Assembly (NCBI RefSeq): GCF_001425025.1
Contig: NZ_LMDE01000006.1
Location: 1 to 64,000 of the forward strand
DNA length: 64,000 nt
Source: Nocardioides sp. Root122
Lineage (GTDB): Bacteria > Actinomycetota > Actinomycetes > Propionibacteriales > Nocardioidaceae
Direction of reading: 5' to 3'
Below the pieces are notes generated by a model. That model did no database searches. It had not been told where the DNA came from and was given only the letters and a program-made list of their open reading frames with translations. Position 1 is the first letter of the stretch, and each line of letters opens with the position of its first letter. Position numbers and translations under genes: made by a program. Of this stretch, positions 1-9,155 are shown piece by piece.

Positions 1-180
1 AGTCGAGCGAAAGGCACGAAGCCAGTCAGTCCAAGGGTCACGCCCGCAGTCACCGACCACAGCCCAGCACCATCAGGCTGCGAAGGGAATCCTCACAGTG
101 AGTCCAGACGACGTCGGGCGCCGAACGCGCGTGCTGGGGAGGCCGGGGCGATCCGGGCACTCCGGTCCGGGCGCGCCCTT
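1..180. other. Intergenic edge, no gene recognised
   Basis: This leading stretch lies downstream of the minus-strand aminotransferase gene. I see no coding frame with convincing actinobacterial codon use and no clear terminator. G+C-rich short repeats around 145-178 could fold weakly. Confidence 0.3.
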
Positions 181-1572
181 CTACAGGTGGTCCATCGCAC
201 CCGTCAGGACGGAGCGCAGGCGCTGCTCGATGTCGTCGAACTCGGGCTGGCCGATGATCAGCGGCGGGGCGAGCTGGATGACCGGGTCGCCGCGGTCGTC
301 GGCACGGCAGTAGAGGCCGGCCTCCCAGAGGGCGCCGGAGAGGTAGCCGCGCAGGAGCCGCTCGGACTCGGCGTCGTTGAACGTCTCCTTGGTCTCGCGG
401 TCCTTGACCAGCTCGATGCCGTAGAAGTAGCCGTGGCCGCGGACGTCGCCGACTATCGGGATGTCGAGCAGCTTCTCGAGGGTGGACCGGAAGCCCGGGG
501 CGTTCTGCTGGACGTGGTCGACGAGGCCCTCGCGCTCGAAGATGTCGAGGTTGGCCATGGCGACCGCCGAGGAGACCGGGTGACCGCCGAAGGTGTAGCC
601 ATGGGCGTAGGCGGTGGTGCCGCTCTTGAAGGGCTCGAAGAGCCGGTCGCTGGCGATCATCGCGCCGATCGGCGAGTAGCCGGACGTCATCCCCTTCGCG
701 CAGGTGATGATGTCGGGCTGGTAGCCGAACTCGGCGGCGCCGAACATCTCCCCCACCCGGCCGAAGGCGCAGATGACCTCGTCGGAGACGAGCAGGACGT
801 CGTACTCGTCGCAGATCTCGCGCACGCGCTCGAAGTAGCCGGGGGGCGGCGGGAAGCAGCCGCCGGCGTTCTGCACGGGCTCGAGGAAGACGGCGGCGAC
901 CGTGTCGGGGCCCTCGAACTCGATGGCCTCCGCGATCCGGTCGGCCGCCCAGCGGCCGAACGCCTTCTCGTCGTCGCCGACGTAGTCGGGGCGCCGGTAG
1001 AAGTTGGTGTTGGGCACCTTGTGGGCGCCGGGCACGAGTGGCTCGAACATCTCCTTCAGCGGCGGGATGCCGGTGATGGACAGCGCACCCTGGGGGGTGC
1101 CGTGGTAGGCCACGGCCCGCGAGATGACCTTGTGCTTGTTGGGCTTGCCGGTGAGCTTGAAGTACTGCTTGGCCAGCTTCCAGGCGGACTCGACCGCCTC
1201 GCCGCCACCGGTCGTGAAGAAGACGCGGTTGAGGTCGCCGGGGGCCATCGCGGCGATCCGGTCGGCGAGCTCGACGGCCCGTGGGTGGGCGAACGACCAC
1301 AGCGGGAAGAAGGCCAGCTCCTTGGCCTGGCGGGCCGCTGCCTCGGCGAGCTCCTCGCGGCCGTGCCCGACCTGCACGACGAACAGGCCGGCCAGCCCGT
1401 CGATGTACTCGCGGCCGTGGCTGTCCCAGATCTTGTGCCCCTCCCCCCGCACGATCATCGGCATCTCGCCGCCGTTCTCGTAGGTCGAGTGCCGGGTGAA
1501 GTGCAACCAGAGGTGGTCGCGGCCGGCGGCCTGGTAGTCGAAGGACTCGGCGTCGTGGGTGTGGCTGCTCAT
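181..1572 (-). CDS. Class III (aspartate family) aminotransferase, probable polyamine/omega-amino acid transaminase
   Basis: 463-aa PLP-dependent fold-type I transaminase. It has the class III SDEV motif (D264, E265) that holds the pyridine nitrogen, and the Schiff-base lysine K293 in AKGMTSG. Length is usual for omega-transaminases acting on putrescine, beta-alanine or similar terminal amines. The start is the ATG overlapping the TGA of the Lrp-family gene (ATGA), which argues for co-transcription; further upstream the frame lacks conserved sequence. The divergent neighbour is an aminobutyraldehyde dehydrogenase, so a plausible role is putrescine to 4-aminobutanal with pyruvate or 2-oxoglutarate as acceptor. 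The fold assignment is firm. The substrate is inferred from context; beta-alanine or another amine remains possible. Confidence 0.88.
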   Translation of the reverse strand: MSSHTHDAESFDYQAAGRDHLWLHFTRHSTYENGGEMPMIVRGEGHKIWDSHGREYIDGLAGLFVVQVGHGREELAEAAARQAKELAFFPLWSFAHPRAVELADRIAAMAPGDLNRVFFTTGGGEAVESAWKLAKQYFKLTGKPNKHKVISRAVAYHGTPQGALSITGIPPLKEMFEPLVPGAHKVPNTNFYRRPDYVGDDEKAFGRWAADRIAEAIEFEGPDTVAAVFLEPVQNAGGCFPPPPGYFERVREICDEYDVLLVSDEVICAFGRVGEMFGAAEFGYQPDIITCAKGMTSGYSPIGAMIASDRLFEPFKSGTTAYAHGYTFGGHPVSSAVAMANLDIFEREGLVDHVQQNAPGFRSTLEKLLDIPIVGDVRGHGYFYGIELVKDRETKETFNDAESERLLRGYLSGALWEAGLYCRADDRGDPVIQLAPPLIIGQPEFDDIEQRLRSVLTGAMDHL

Positions 1573-2027
1573 CGGGTGCCCCAGTTGTAGTGCTGCTTGT
1601 TGAGCTTGAGGTAGACGAAGGTCTCGGAGGAGACCACGCCCTCGAGCTCGCGGACCTGTCGGATGACGTCGAGCAGGTGCGGGTCGTCCTCGCACACCAC
1701 CTCGACGAGGAGGTCGAAGCTGCCGGCGGTCGTCACGACGTAGTCGACCTCGTCGACCTGCGCGAGCAGGTCGCCGACCTTCATCGGGTCGCCCTCCGTG
1801 CGCACGCCGATCATGGCCTGCCGGGTGAACCCGACCTGGGTCGGGTCGGTGACCGCGACCACCTGCATGATCTCGGAGTCGAGCAGCTTCTGGACCCGCG
1901 CCCGCGCGGCGGCCTCGGAGAGGCCGACCGCCTTCGCGATCGCGGCGTAGGAGATCCGGCCGTCCTCCTGGAGGAGCTCGATGATCCGCTTCGCGGTCGC
2001 ATCCAGCCGGACTGGTCCTTCACTCAT
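1569..2027 (-). CDS. Lrp/AsnC family transcriptional regulator
   Basis: 152-aa regulator. The N-terminal helix-turn-helix (about residues 8-50, with the [20 protein letters not shown] segment) is followed by a C-terminal RAM/AsnC ligand domain (about 70-150). Family members form dimers and octamers that sense amino acids. I start at the ATG at 2027 because the family normally begins a few residues before the HTH; an in-frame extension to 2132 lacks homology-like character. Its stop overlaps the aminotransferase start. The 169-bp divergent region before the dehydrogenase gene holds two inverted repeats that suit an Lrp-type operator, so it probably controls the polyamine/GABA genes on both sides. 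The ligand is unknown. Confidence 0.9.
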   Translation of the reverse strand: MSEGPVRLDATAKRIIELLQEDGRISYAAIAKAVGLSEAAARARVQKLLDSEIMQVVAVTDPTQVGFTRQAMIGVRTEGDPMKVGDLLAQVDEVDYVVTTAGSFDLLVEVVCEDDPHLLDVIRQVRELEGVVSSETFVYLKLNKQHYNWGTR

Positions 2028-2070
2028 GCGCCCATCGTGCTGTGCGGATCGGTCGGTTGCAACTCCCCTG

Positions 2071-2116
2071 ACGCGGATTCCGCGTTTTGGAGAGGTTAAT
2101 TCTGCGTTTCCCGCAG
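2071..2116. promoter_or_regulatory. Two inverted repeats in the divergent lrp/dehydrogenase region (candidate Lrp operators)
   Basis: Site 1 (2071-2085) is ACGCGGA-T-TCCGCGT, a perfect 7+1+7 palindrome. Site 2 (2102-2116) is CTGCG-TTTCC-CGCAG. Their centres are 31 bp apart, about three helical turns, and both share a TTCyGCGTTT core in direct orientation. This spacing suits a phased multimeric Lrp-type regulator. Binding is inferred. Confidence 0.5.
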
Positions 2117-2196
2117 TTTCTTTTGGCTTCACCTATGGAGATTCTCCCGCTGGTCGTCCTAGTCTCCCTTCACCGCACTCGACCGGGAGGACCCAC

Positions 2197-3642
2197 GTGA
2201 CCAGCCCACGCACGCTGCGCAACTTCATCGACGGCGCCTACGTCGACGCCGGCTCGGGGACCACGAGCGAGGTCGTCAACCCCGCGACCGGTCAGGTCGT
2301 GGCGCACGCACCGGTCAGCGGCGCCGACGACGTGGACGCGGCCTACGACGCGGCGCAGCGCGCGAGCGCCGAGTGGGGACGTACGACGCCCAGCGAGCGC
2401 CAGCAGGCGCTGCTCAAGCTCGCGGACTCCATCGAGGCGCACGCCGAGGAGCTGATCGCCCTCGAGTCGGAGAACACCGGCAAGATCAAGGCCCTCACGG
2501 CGAGCGAGGAGATCCCGCCGATGGTCGACCAGCTCCGGTTCTTCGCCGGCGCGGCCCGCGTGCTCGAGGGCAAGGCCGCCGGGGAGTACATGGCCGGCCA
2601 CACGTCGTGGGTCCGCCGCGAGCCGATCGGGGTCGTCGGCCAGGTGACCCCGTGGAACTACCCGTTGCTCATGGCCATGTGGAAGATCGGGCCGGCGCTG
2701 GCCGCGGGCAACACGGTGGTGCTCAAGCCGAGCGACACGACCCCCGAGAGCACGCTCCGGCTGGCCGAGCTGGCCTCGGAGTTCCTGCCCGCCGGCACCC
2801 TCAACGTCGTCACCGGGGACCGCGACACCGGCCGACTGGTCGTCGAGCACCCGACCCCGGCCCTGGTCGCGATCACCGGCTCGGTGCGTGCCGGCGCCGA
2901 GGTCGCCGCGAGCGCCGCCCCCCACCTCAAGCGCGTCCACCTCGAGCTCGGTGGCAAGGCACCGGTGGTGGTCTTCGACGACGCGGACATCGAGGCGGCC
3001 GTCGAGGGCATCGCGATCGCGGGCTACTTCAACGCGGGCCAGGACTGCACCGCGGCGACCCGCGTGCTCGCGGCGCCGGGCATCCACGACGACTTCGTGG
3101 CCGCGCTCGCCGACTACGCCCGCAGCTCGGCGCCCGTCGGCCTCCCCGACGACGAGGACGCCCTCTTCGGCCCCGTCAACAACGCCAACCAGCTCGCGCG
3201 GGTCAGCGGCTTCATCGAGAACCTGCCCTCGCACGCGACCGTGTCGGCGGGCGGCAACCGGCGTACGGACCTCGGTGACGGCTTCTTCCTCGAGCCCACG
3301 GTCCTCTCCGGCCTGCTGCAGGACGACGACGCGATCCAGAACGAGATCTTCGGTCCCGTCATCACCGTGCAGCGCTTCACCGACGAGGACGAGGCCATCC
3401 GCTGGGCCAACGGCGTGGACTACGGCCTGGCGTCGTCGGTCTGGACCAAGGACTTCGGTCGCGCCATGCGGATGTCGCGCGCCCTCGACTTCGGGTGCGT
3501 GTGGATCAACACCCACATCCCGCTCGTGGCCGAGATGCCGCACGGCGGCTTCAAGAAGTCCGGCTACGGCAAGGACCTCTCGATGTACGGCTTCGAGGAC
3601 TACACCCGGGTCAAGCACGTGATGGCGAACATCGAGAGCTGA
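2197..3642 (+). CDS. Aldehyde dehydrogenase, probable gamma-aminobutyraldehyde dehydrogenase
   Basis: 481-aa NAD(P)+-dependent aldehyde dehydrogenase. Catalytic residues are visible: N154 in TPWNYP, general base E250 in ELGGK and nucleophile C284 in GQDCT. The GTG start at 2197 is preceded by GGGAGG at 2185-2190 with 6-nt spacing and gives the usual family N-terminus ([12 protein letters not shown]). Overall style resembles the betaine/aminobutyraldehyde dehydrogenases that turn 4-aminobutanal into GABA. It is divergent from lrp and followed 76 bp later by a polyamine-type ABC transporter, so oxidation of the aldehyde made by a putrescine transaminase is the likely job. Betaine aldehyde or 3-aminopropanal are alternative substrates. 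Confidence 0.88.
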   Translation: MTSPRTLRNFIDGAYVDAGSGTTSEVVNPATGQVVAHAPVSGADDVDAAYDAAQRASAEWGRTTPSERQQALLKLADSIEAHAEELIALESENTGKIKALTASEEIPPMVDQLRFFAGAARVLEGKAAGEYMAGHTSWVRREPIGVVGQVTPWNYPLLMAMWKIGPALAAGNTVVLKPSDTTPESTLRLAELASEFLPAGTLNVVTGDRDTGRLVVEHPTPALVAITGSVRAGAEVAASAAPHLKRVHLELGGKAPVVVFDDADIEAAVEGIAIAGYFNAGQDCTAATRVLAAPGIHDDFVAALADYARSSAPVGLPDDEDALFGPVNNANQLARVSGFIENLPSHATVSAGGNRRTDLGDGFFLEPTVLSGLLQDDDAIQNEIFGPVITVQRFTDEDEAIRWANGVDYGLASSVWTKDFGRAMRMSRALDFGCVWINTHIPLVAEMPHGGFKKSGYGKDLSMYGFEDYTRVKHVMANIES

Positions 3643-3718
3643 GCACCACGCGGACCACGCACCACCGCACGACGTACGACCACCAGAGCGACTCGGGCCT
3701 AGCGGAGGACCTTCACTG

Positions 3719-4969
3719 ATGACACCGATCCCGCGCCGTGACCGGCGCCCGTTGTCGCCCCCGGCGGCCGAGGTCGTCGCGGCGGCCACCGGCGGCCTGA
3801 GCCGACGCCGGCTCCTCGGCACCGGAGTGGCCGCCGGCGCCGGGCTCGCGCTCACTGCGTGCGCGCCGCCCTCGCCCCCGACCGGCGGCCCGGCCGCGGT
3901 GAAGCTGCCCAAGGACGTCTCCGCCTCGGACAAGACGCTGAGGTGGGCGAACTGGACGGCGTACCTCGACATGAACGGCAAGGAGACGAAGTCGCCGACG
4001 CTCGAGGCCTTCATCCAGCAGACCGGGATCCAGGTCAGCTACAGCGAAGACATCGACGACAACGACTCCTACTACGCCAAGATCGGTCCACAGCTGCGCG
4101 CCGGCCAGAGCATCGACCGCGACATCATCACGATGACCGACTGGATGGCCGCGCGGATCATCCGCGACCAGCTCTGCCAGCCCCTCGAGCTGATCCAGAT
4201 GCCCAACGTGGTCAACAACCTGCTCCAGCCGCTCAAGGACGTGTCGTTCGACCCGGGCCGCCAGCACTCGATCACCTGGCAGAGCGGCTTCGCCGGGATC
4301 GGCTACAACAAGGAGAAGGTCGGCCGCGAGCTCAAGTCGCTCGACGACCTCTGGACCGACGACCTCAAGGGCAAGGTCGTGGTGCTGTCGGAGTTCCGCG
4401 ACACCGCCGGGCTGGTGATGCAGTCCCAGGGTGTCGACATCGACAGCGACTGGGGCAAGGCGGAGTTCGAGAACGCCCTGGACTTCATCGAGCAGAAGAT
4501 CGAGGAGGGCTACATCCGCAAGGTGAAGGGCAACTCCTACCTGGAGGACCTCACCAGCGGCAACGCCGTCGCCGGCATCACGTGGAGCGGCGACATCTTC
4601 ATCCTCGCCTACGACACCGAGGACCCCAACTGGACCTTCGCCATCCCCGAGTCCGGCGGCACCCTGTGGTCGGACAACATGATGGTGCCGATCACCTCGA
4701 CGCACCGTCGCAACGCCGAGCGCCTGATGGACTACTACTACGACCCGGCCGTCGCGGCGCAGGTGGCCGCCTGGGTCAACTACGTCTGTCCCGTCGACGG
4801 TGCCCAGGCCGAGATGGAGAAGATCGACCCCGACCTGGCCGAGAGCCCCCTCATCTTCCCCACGGCCGACTACATCGCGGAGAAGAACATCCAGGCGTTC
4901 CGCGTGCTCGACGCCGACGAGGACATCGAGTTCGCCGACCTGTGGTCCACGAAGGTGATGGGGAACTGA
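3719..4969 (+). CDS. potD: Spermidine/putrescine-type ABC transporter substrate-binding lipoprotein
   Basis: 416-aa periplasmic-binding-protein type 2 (PotD/PotF-like) receptor. The N-terminus has a twin-arginine run (SRRRLLGTG, residues 28-36), a hydrophobic stretch and a lipobox LTAC with C48, so it is probably exported, possibly by Tat, and lipid-anchored. The mature part has WANWTAYLD near its start and a typical SBP length. AGCGGAGG lies at 3701-3708, upstream of the ATG. The ATPase gene starts one base after its stop, so this is the first gene of a transporter operon. Polyamine specificity is inferred from family resemblance and the surrounding GABA pathway; the exact ligand (putrescine, spermidine, GABA) is not readable. 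Confidence 0.9.
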   Translation: MTPIPRRDRRPLSPPAAEVVAAATGGLSRRRLLGTGVAAGAGLALTACAPPSPPTGGPAAVKLPKDVSASDKTLRWANWTAYLDMNGKETKSPTLEAFIQQTGIQVSYSEDIDDNDSYYAKIGPQLRAGQSIDRDIITMTDWMAARIIRDQLCQPLELIQMPNVVNNLLQPLKDVSFDPGRQHSITWQSGFAGIGYNKEKVGRELKSLDDLWTDDLKGKVVVLSEFRDTAGLVMQSQGVDIDSDWGKAEFENALDFIEQKIEEGYIRKVKGNSYLEDLTSGNAVAGITWSGDIFILAYDTEDPNWTFAIPESGGTLWSDNMMVPITSTHRRNAERLMDYYYDPAVAAQVAAWVNYVCPVDGAQAEMEKIDPDLAESPLIFPTADYIAEKNIQAFRVLDADEDIEFADLWSTKVMGN

Positions 4970-4970
4970 C

Positions 4971-6071
4971 ATGGCCGGATTCCGCGAGGCGCGCGGCGAC
5001 CTCAAGCTCGACAGCGTCACCAAGGCCTTCGGCGACTTCACCGCTGTCGACGACATCGACCTGGACGTCCCCCGTGGGTCGTTCTTCGCCCTGCTCGGAC
5101 CGTCGGGCTGCGGGAAGACCACGACGCTGCGGATGATCGCCGGCCTCGAGCAGCCGACGGCCGGCCGGGTGATGATCGGCGACACCGACCTGACCGGTTC
5201 GCGACCCTACGAACGACCGGTGAACACGGTCTTCCAGTCCTACGCACTGTTCCCCCACCTGACGATCCGCGACAACGTGGCCTTCGGGCCCAAGCGCCGC
5301 AAGGAGAAGGAAGCGGCCGCGCGTGCCGACGACGCCCTCGAGCTCGTCCAGATGACGCAGTTCGCGGGTCGCAAGCCGGCGCAGCTCTCCGGCGGCCAGC
5401 AGCAGCGCGTCGCCCTGGCCCGCGCGCTCGTCAACCACCCCGAGGTGCTGCTGCTCGACGAGCCGTTGGGCGCGCTCGACCTCAAGCTGCGGCGCGAGAT
5501 GCAGGTCGAGCTCAAGCGCATCCAGACCGAGGTCGGGCTCACCTTCATCCACGTCACCCACGACCAGGAGGAGGCCATGACCATGGCCGACACGGTCGCG
5601 GTGATGAACAAGGGCCACATCGAGCAGCTCGGTGCACCGGCCGCGCTCTACGACCTGCCCCGCACGCGCTTCGTCGCCAACTTCCTCGGCCAGGCCAACA
5701 CCGGTGTCGGCACCATCAAGGGCACCGACGGCGACCACCTCGTGGCCGACGTGCTCGGCACACCGGTCAAGATCCTCAAGTCGCGCTCGCAGGTGCACGA
5801 CGGCGAGGTGCTCTTCGGGGTCCGGCCCGAGAAGGTGACCGTCTCGCGCAGCCAACCCGAGGGCGCCGGCAACGACGTCAAGGGGGTCGTGCGCGACGTG
5901 TCCTTCCTCGGCGTGGCCACCAGCTACCTCGTCGACATGCCCAGCGGTGCCACCTGGAGCTGCTACGAGCAGAACCTCGACGTCGAGCCGCTCGACCTCA
6001 GGCCCGGGGACGCGGTGTGGCTGACGTGGAACCCCGGCCACGCCTTCGGTGTCCCCGTGGACGAGTCATGA
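4971..6071 (+). CDS. potA: Polyamine-type ABC transporter ATP-binding protein
   Basis: 366-aa ATPase. Walker A GPSGCGKT at residues 43-50, signature LSGGQ at 139-143, Walker B VLLLDE at 159-164 and the switch histidine H197 are all present. A C-terminal TOBE region (about 275-355) is typical of PotA/CysA-like subunits. The start follows the SBP stop by one base, and the stop overlaps the next gene's ATG (ATGA), so translation is coupled. It powers import through the two permeases that follow. Confidence 0.93.
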   Translation: MAGFREARGDLKLDSVTKAFGDFTAVDDIDLDVPRGSFFALLGPSGCGKTTTLRMIAGLEQPTAGRVMIGDTDLTGSRPYERPVNTVFQSYALFPHLTIRDNVAFGPKRRKEKEAAARADDALELVQMTQFAGRKPAQLSGGQQQRVALARALVNHPEVLLLDEPLGALDLKLRREMQVELKRIQTEVGLTFIHVTHDQEEAMTMADTVAVMNKGHIEQLGAPAALYDLPRTRFVANFLGQANTGVGTIKGTDGDHLVADVLGTPVKILKSRSQVHDGEVLFGVRPEKVTVSRSQPEGAGNDVKGVVRDVSFLGVATSYLVDMPSGATWSCYEQNLDVEPLDLRPGDAVWLTWNPGHAFGVPVDES

Positions 6072-6988
6072 GCTCGCTGGCGCAGGTCTCCCAGGTGGCC
6101 GGCGACCCGGCGGTCCACCCGACGGCCCCCGCGCCGGAGACGCAGAAGCGCGGCTGGACGGCGTACCTCCTGCTGCTGCCGGGAGCGCTGTGGCTCGGAG
6201 TCTTCTTCGTCCTGCCGCTCGTGCAGCTGGCGACCGTGAGCCTCCAGAGCCGCTACCCGGGCTTCCCCGGCTACTACTACCGCGACGTCAACCTCGACAA
6301 CTACGTCAGCGCCCTGACCGACTACGCCCCGCACTTCGCGCGGTCCTTCCTCTACGCCGGGCTGGCGACCTTCCTCGCCTTCGTGGTGGCCTACCCGCTG
6401 GCCTACGCGATGGCGTTCAAGGCCGGCAGGTGGCGCAACCTGATGATGATCTGCGTCATCGCGCCGTTCTTCACCTCGTTCATCCTGCGCACCTTCGCGT
6501 GGTCGCAGATCCTCGCCGACGAGGGCTGGGTGGCCGGCACCCTCAACTTCCTGCACCTCCTGCCGGGCGGTCACATCATCAACACGCCGGTGGCCGTGAT
6601 CGCGGGACTGACCTACAACTTCCTGCCGTTCATGGTGCTGCCGATCTATGCCTCCCTCGAGCGCGCCGACCCGCGCGTGATCGAGGCGGGTGGCGACCTC
6701 TACGCCAACGGGTTCACCACCTTCCGCACCGTGACCCTGCCGATGTCGATGCCCGGGGTGCTGGCCGGCACCCTGCTCACCTTCATCCCGGCGGCCGGCG
6801 ACTTCGTCAACATGGAGCTGCTCGGCCCGCAGCGCGGGAAGATGGTCGGCAACGTCATCAACGACCAGTTCCTCGCGATCCCGGGCGGCTACCCGGTCGC
6901 CTCGGCCCTGTCGTTCACGCTGATGGCGGCGATCCTCGTGATGGTCTTCCTCTACGTGCGCCGCTTCGGCACCGAGGAGCTGGTGTGA
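6068..6988 (+). CDS. potB: Polyamine-type ABC transporter permease 1
   Basis: 306-aa inner-membrane permease of the MetI-like superfamily with about six transmembrane segments. The EAA-type coupling loop is visible as IEAGGDLYANG in the second half. I start at ATG 6068, which overlaps the ATPase stop; it leaves a short cytoplasmic N-terminus before the first hydrophobic segment (YLLLLPGALWLGVFFVLP). It is followed one base later by the second permease gene. Together they form the translocation pore. Confidence 0.92.
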   Translation: MSSLAQVSQVAGDPAVHPTAPAPETQKRGWTAYLLLLPGALWLGVFFVLPLVQLATVSLQSRYPGFPGYYYRDVNLDNYVSALTDYAPHFARSFLYAGLATFLAFVVAYPLAYAMAFKAGRWRNLMMICVIAPFFTSFILRTFAWSQILADEGWVAGTLNFLHLLPGGHIINTPVAVIAGLTYNFLPFMVLPIYASLERADPRVIEAGGDLYANGFTTFRTVTLPMSMPGVLAGTLLTFIPAAGDFVNMELLGPQRGKMVGNVINDQFLAIPGGYPVASALSFTLMAAILVMVFLYVRRFGTEELV

Positions 6989-6989
6989 G

Positions 6990-7844
6990 ATGAGCGCCAC
7001 GACCACCACGCCCTACCGCCCCTCCGGAGCGAAGAGGGCCCAGCTCTGGTTGGCCAACCACTTCGCGATCCTCTCGGCCATCCTGGTGCTGCTCTACCTC
7101 TTCCTGCCGGTGGCCTACACCTTCGCCTTCTCGTTCAACGACCACGGCAAGACCAACATCGTGTGGCAGGGCTTCACGTGGAAACACTGGCAGGACCCGT
7201 GCCGCGTGGGCGGTGCCTGCGAGTCGCTGGTGACCTCGCTGCAGGTCGGGGCGATCTCCACCGTCGTGGCGACGGTGCTCGGCACGCTGATGGCGCTGGC
7301 GATGGTGCGCTACCGGTTCCGCGGCAAGGCCGCCAGCAACGTGCTGATCTTCGTGCCGATGGCCACCCCGGAGATCGTGATGGGCGCGGCGCTGCTGACG
7401 ATCTTCGTGCAGGGCTTCGCCAACATCGGCATCGACCTGGGCTTCGGCACGATCGTGTTCGCCCACATCATGTTCTGCCTGAGCTTCGTGGTGGTGACGG
7501 TGAAGGCGCGGATCCAGTCGCTCGACCCGCGGATCGAGGAGGCCGCCCAGGACCTCTACGCCAGCCCGGTGCAGACGTTCTGGAAGGTCACCTTCCCGCT
7601 GATCCTGCCGGGCATCCTGGGTGCCGCGATGCTCGCCTTCTCGTTGTCCTTCGACGACTTCATCATCACCAACTTCGTCTCCGGCAACGAGTCGACCTTC
7701 CCCAAGTTCGTCTACGTCGCGTCGCGCCGCGGCATCCCTGCCGAGGCCAACGTCATCGGGTTCTCGATGTTCGTGCTCGCCGTCCTGCTGGTGGTCGGTG
7801 CGCAGGCCGTGGGCTCGCTGCGTGCCTCGAGGACCAAGGAGTGA
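6990..7844 (+). CDS. potC: Polyamine-type ABC transporter permease 2
   Basis: 284-aa MetI-like permease, partner of the preceding gene. The hydrophobic first segment (FAILSAILVLLYLFLPVAYTF) and the coupling loop IEEAAQDLYASP are clear. The small gap to both neighbours (1 nt before, 3 nt after) places it in the same operon as the catabolic enzymes that follow, linking uptake and degradation. Confidence 0.92.
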   Translation: MSATTTTPYRPSGAKRAQLWLANHFAILSAILVLLYLFLPVAYTFAFSFNDHGKTNIVWQGFTWKHWQDPCRVGGACESLVTSLQVGAISTVVATVLGTLMALAMVRYRFRGKAASNVLIFVPMATPEIVMGAALLTIFVQGFANIGIDLGFGTIVFAHIMFCLSFVVVTVKARIQSLDPRIEEAAQDLYASPVQTFWKVTFPLILPGILGAAMLAFSLSFDDFIITNFVSGNESTFPKFVYVASRRGIPAEANVIGFSMFVLAVLLVVGAQAVGSLRASRTKE

Positions 7845-7847
7845 TCC

Positions 7848-9155
7848 ATGACCGAGCCCGGCGCTGAGCCCGGCCGTACGCCGATGCGGGTGCTGATGGT
7901 CGGAGCCGGGGGCGTCGGCGACGCCGCCGCCCGCATCGCCGTCGAGCGCGACTACTTCGAGGCCTGGGTCGTCGCCGACTACGACCTGGCGCGGGCCGAG
8001 CGGACCGTCGCGGCGGCGCGCCAACGGCGTACCAGCGACGAGCGGTTCCGTGCCGCGCAGGTCGACGCCTCCGACGCCGACGCCGTGGCCGCACTGGCCC
8101 GCGAGGTGCGCGCCACCCACGTCTTCAACGCCGTCGACCCGCGCTTCGTCATGCCCATCTTCACCGGCGCGCTGGCCGCCGACGCCGACTACCTCGACAT
8201 GGCCATGAGCCTGTCGGTGCGTCACCCGGACGCGCCGTACGAGAAGGTCGGCGTCAAGCTCGGCGACGAGCAGTTCGCCCGCGCCGGTGACTGGGAGGCG
8301 GCGGGCCGGCTGGCCCTGCTCGGCATCGGCGTGGAGCCCGGGCTCTCCGACGTCTTCGCCCGCTACGCCGCCGACGAGCTGTTCGACCACATCGACGAGC
8401 TCGGCACCCGCGACGGCGCCAACCTGGTGATCCGCGACGACGACGGCAACGAGGTGTTCGCACCCGGCTTCTCGATGTGGACGATCATCGAGGAGTGCCT
8501 CAACCCGCCCGTGGTCTGGGAGCGCGAGCGCGGCGGCGGTGACCTGGAGAAGGGGTTCCGCACCCTCCCGCCCTTCTCCGAGCCCGAGGTCTTCGACTTC
8601 CCCGAGGGCATCGGTCCGGTGGAGTGCGTCCACGTCGAGCACGAGGAGGTGCTCCTCATGCCGCGCTGGGTCGAGGCCGACCGGGTGACCTTCAAGTACG
8701 GCCTGGGCGAGGAGATGATCGCCATCCTGCGCACGCTCCACACCCTCGGCCTCGACTCGACCGAGCCCGTCTCGGTCAAGGGTGTCGAGGTCTCCCCCCG
8801 CGACGTGGTCGCCGCGTGCCTGCCGGACCCGGCCACGATCGGGCCGCGCATGGAGGGCAAGACCTGCGCCGGACTGTTCGTGACCGGCACCGGCAAGGAC
8901 GGCGCCCCGAGGGCGACGTACCTCTACCACGTGGTCGACAACGCCGACTCGATGCGCGACTACGGCGCCCAGTGCGTGGTCTGGCAGACCGCGATCAACC
9001 CCGTCGTCGCGCTCGAGCTGCTCGCCGACGGCACCTGGTCGGGCACCGGTGTGCTCGGCCCCGAGGCGCTGCCCCCGAAGCCGTTCCTCGACCTGCTCGC
9101 CGCACCCAAGCCCACGGGATACGGATCCCCCTGGGGAATGGAGGACAGAACATGA
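7848..9155 (+). CDS. Saccharopine dehydrogenase family NAD(P)-binding protein
   Basis: 435-aa protein with an N-terminal Rossmann domain (MVGAGGVGDAAA, glycine motif about residues 18-24). The rest matches the saccharopine dehydrogenase / carboxyspermidine dehydrogenase type layout, with the LGIGVEPGLSDVFARYA segment. The family either splits or forms a secondary amine between an amino compound and an aldehyde or keto acid. It sits inside a transporter-GabT-GabD operon and overlaps gabT by four bases (ATGA), so it probably acts on an intermediate of amine catabolism. I cannot name the reaction; lysine, ornithine or carboxy-polyamine chemistry are all possible. Confidence 0.8.
   Translation: MTEPGAEPGRTPMRVLMVGAGGVGDAAARIAVERDYFEAWVVADYDLARAERTVAAARQRRTSDERFRAAQVDASDADAVAALAREVRATHVFNAVDPRFVMPIFTGALAADADYLDMAMSLSVRHPDAPYEKVGVKLGDEQFARAGDWEAAGRLALLGIGVEPGLSDVFARYAADELFDHIDELGTRDGANLVIRDDDGNEVFAPGFSMWTIIEECLNPPVVWERERGGGDLEKGFRTLPPFSEPEVFDFPEGIGPVECVHVEHEEVLLMPRWVEADRVTFKYGLGEEMIAILRTLHTLGLDSTEPVSVKGVEVSPRDVVAACLPDPATIGPRMEGKTCAGLFVTGTGKDGAPRATYLYHVVDNADSMRDYGAQCVVWQTAINPVVALELLADGTWSGTGVLGPEALPPKPFLDLLAAPKPTGYGSPWGMEDRT

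Noticed and set aside
2170..4014. Long minus-strand open frame over the dehydrogenase and potD
   Set aside because: Antisense shadow: both plus-strand genes have catalytic motifs and ribosome-binding sites, while this frame has none.
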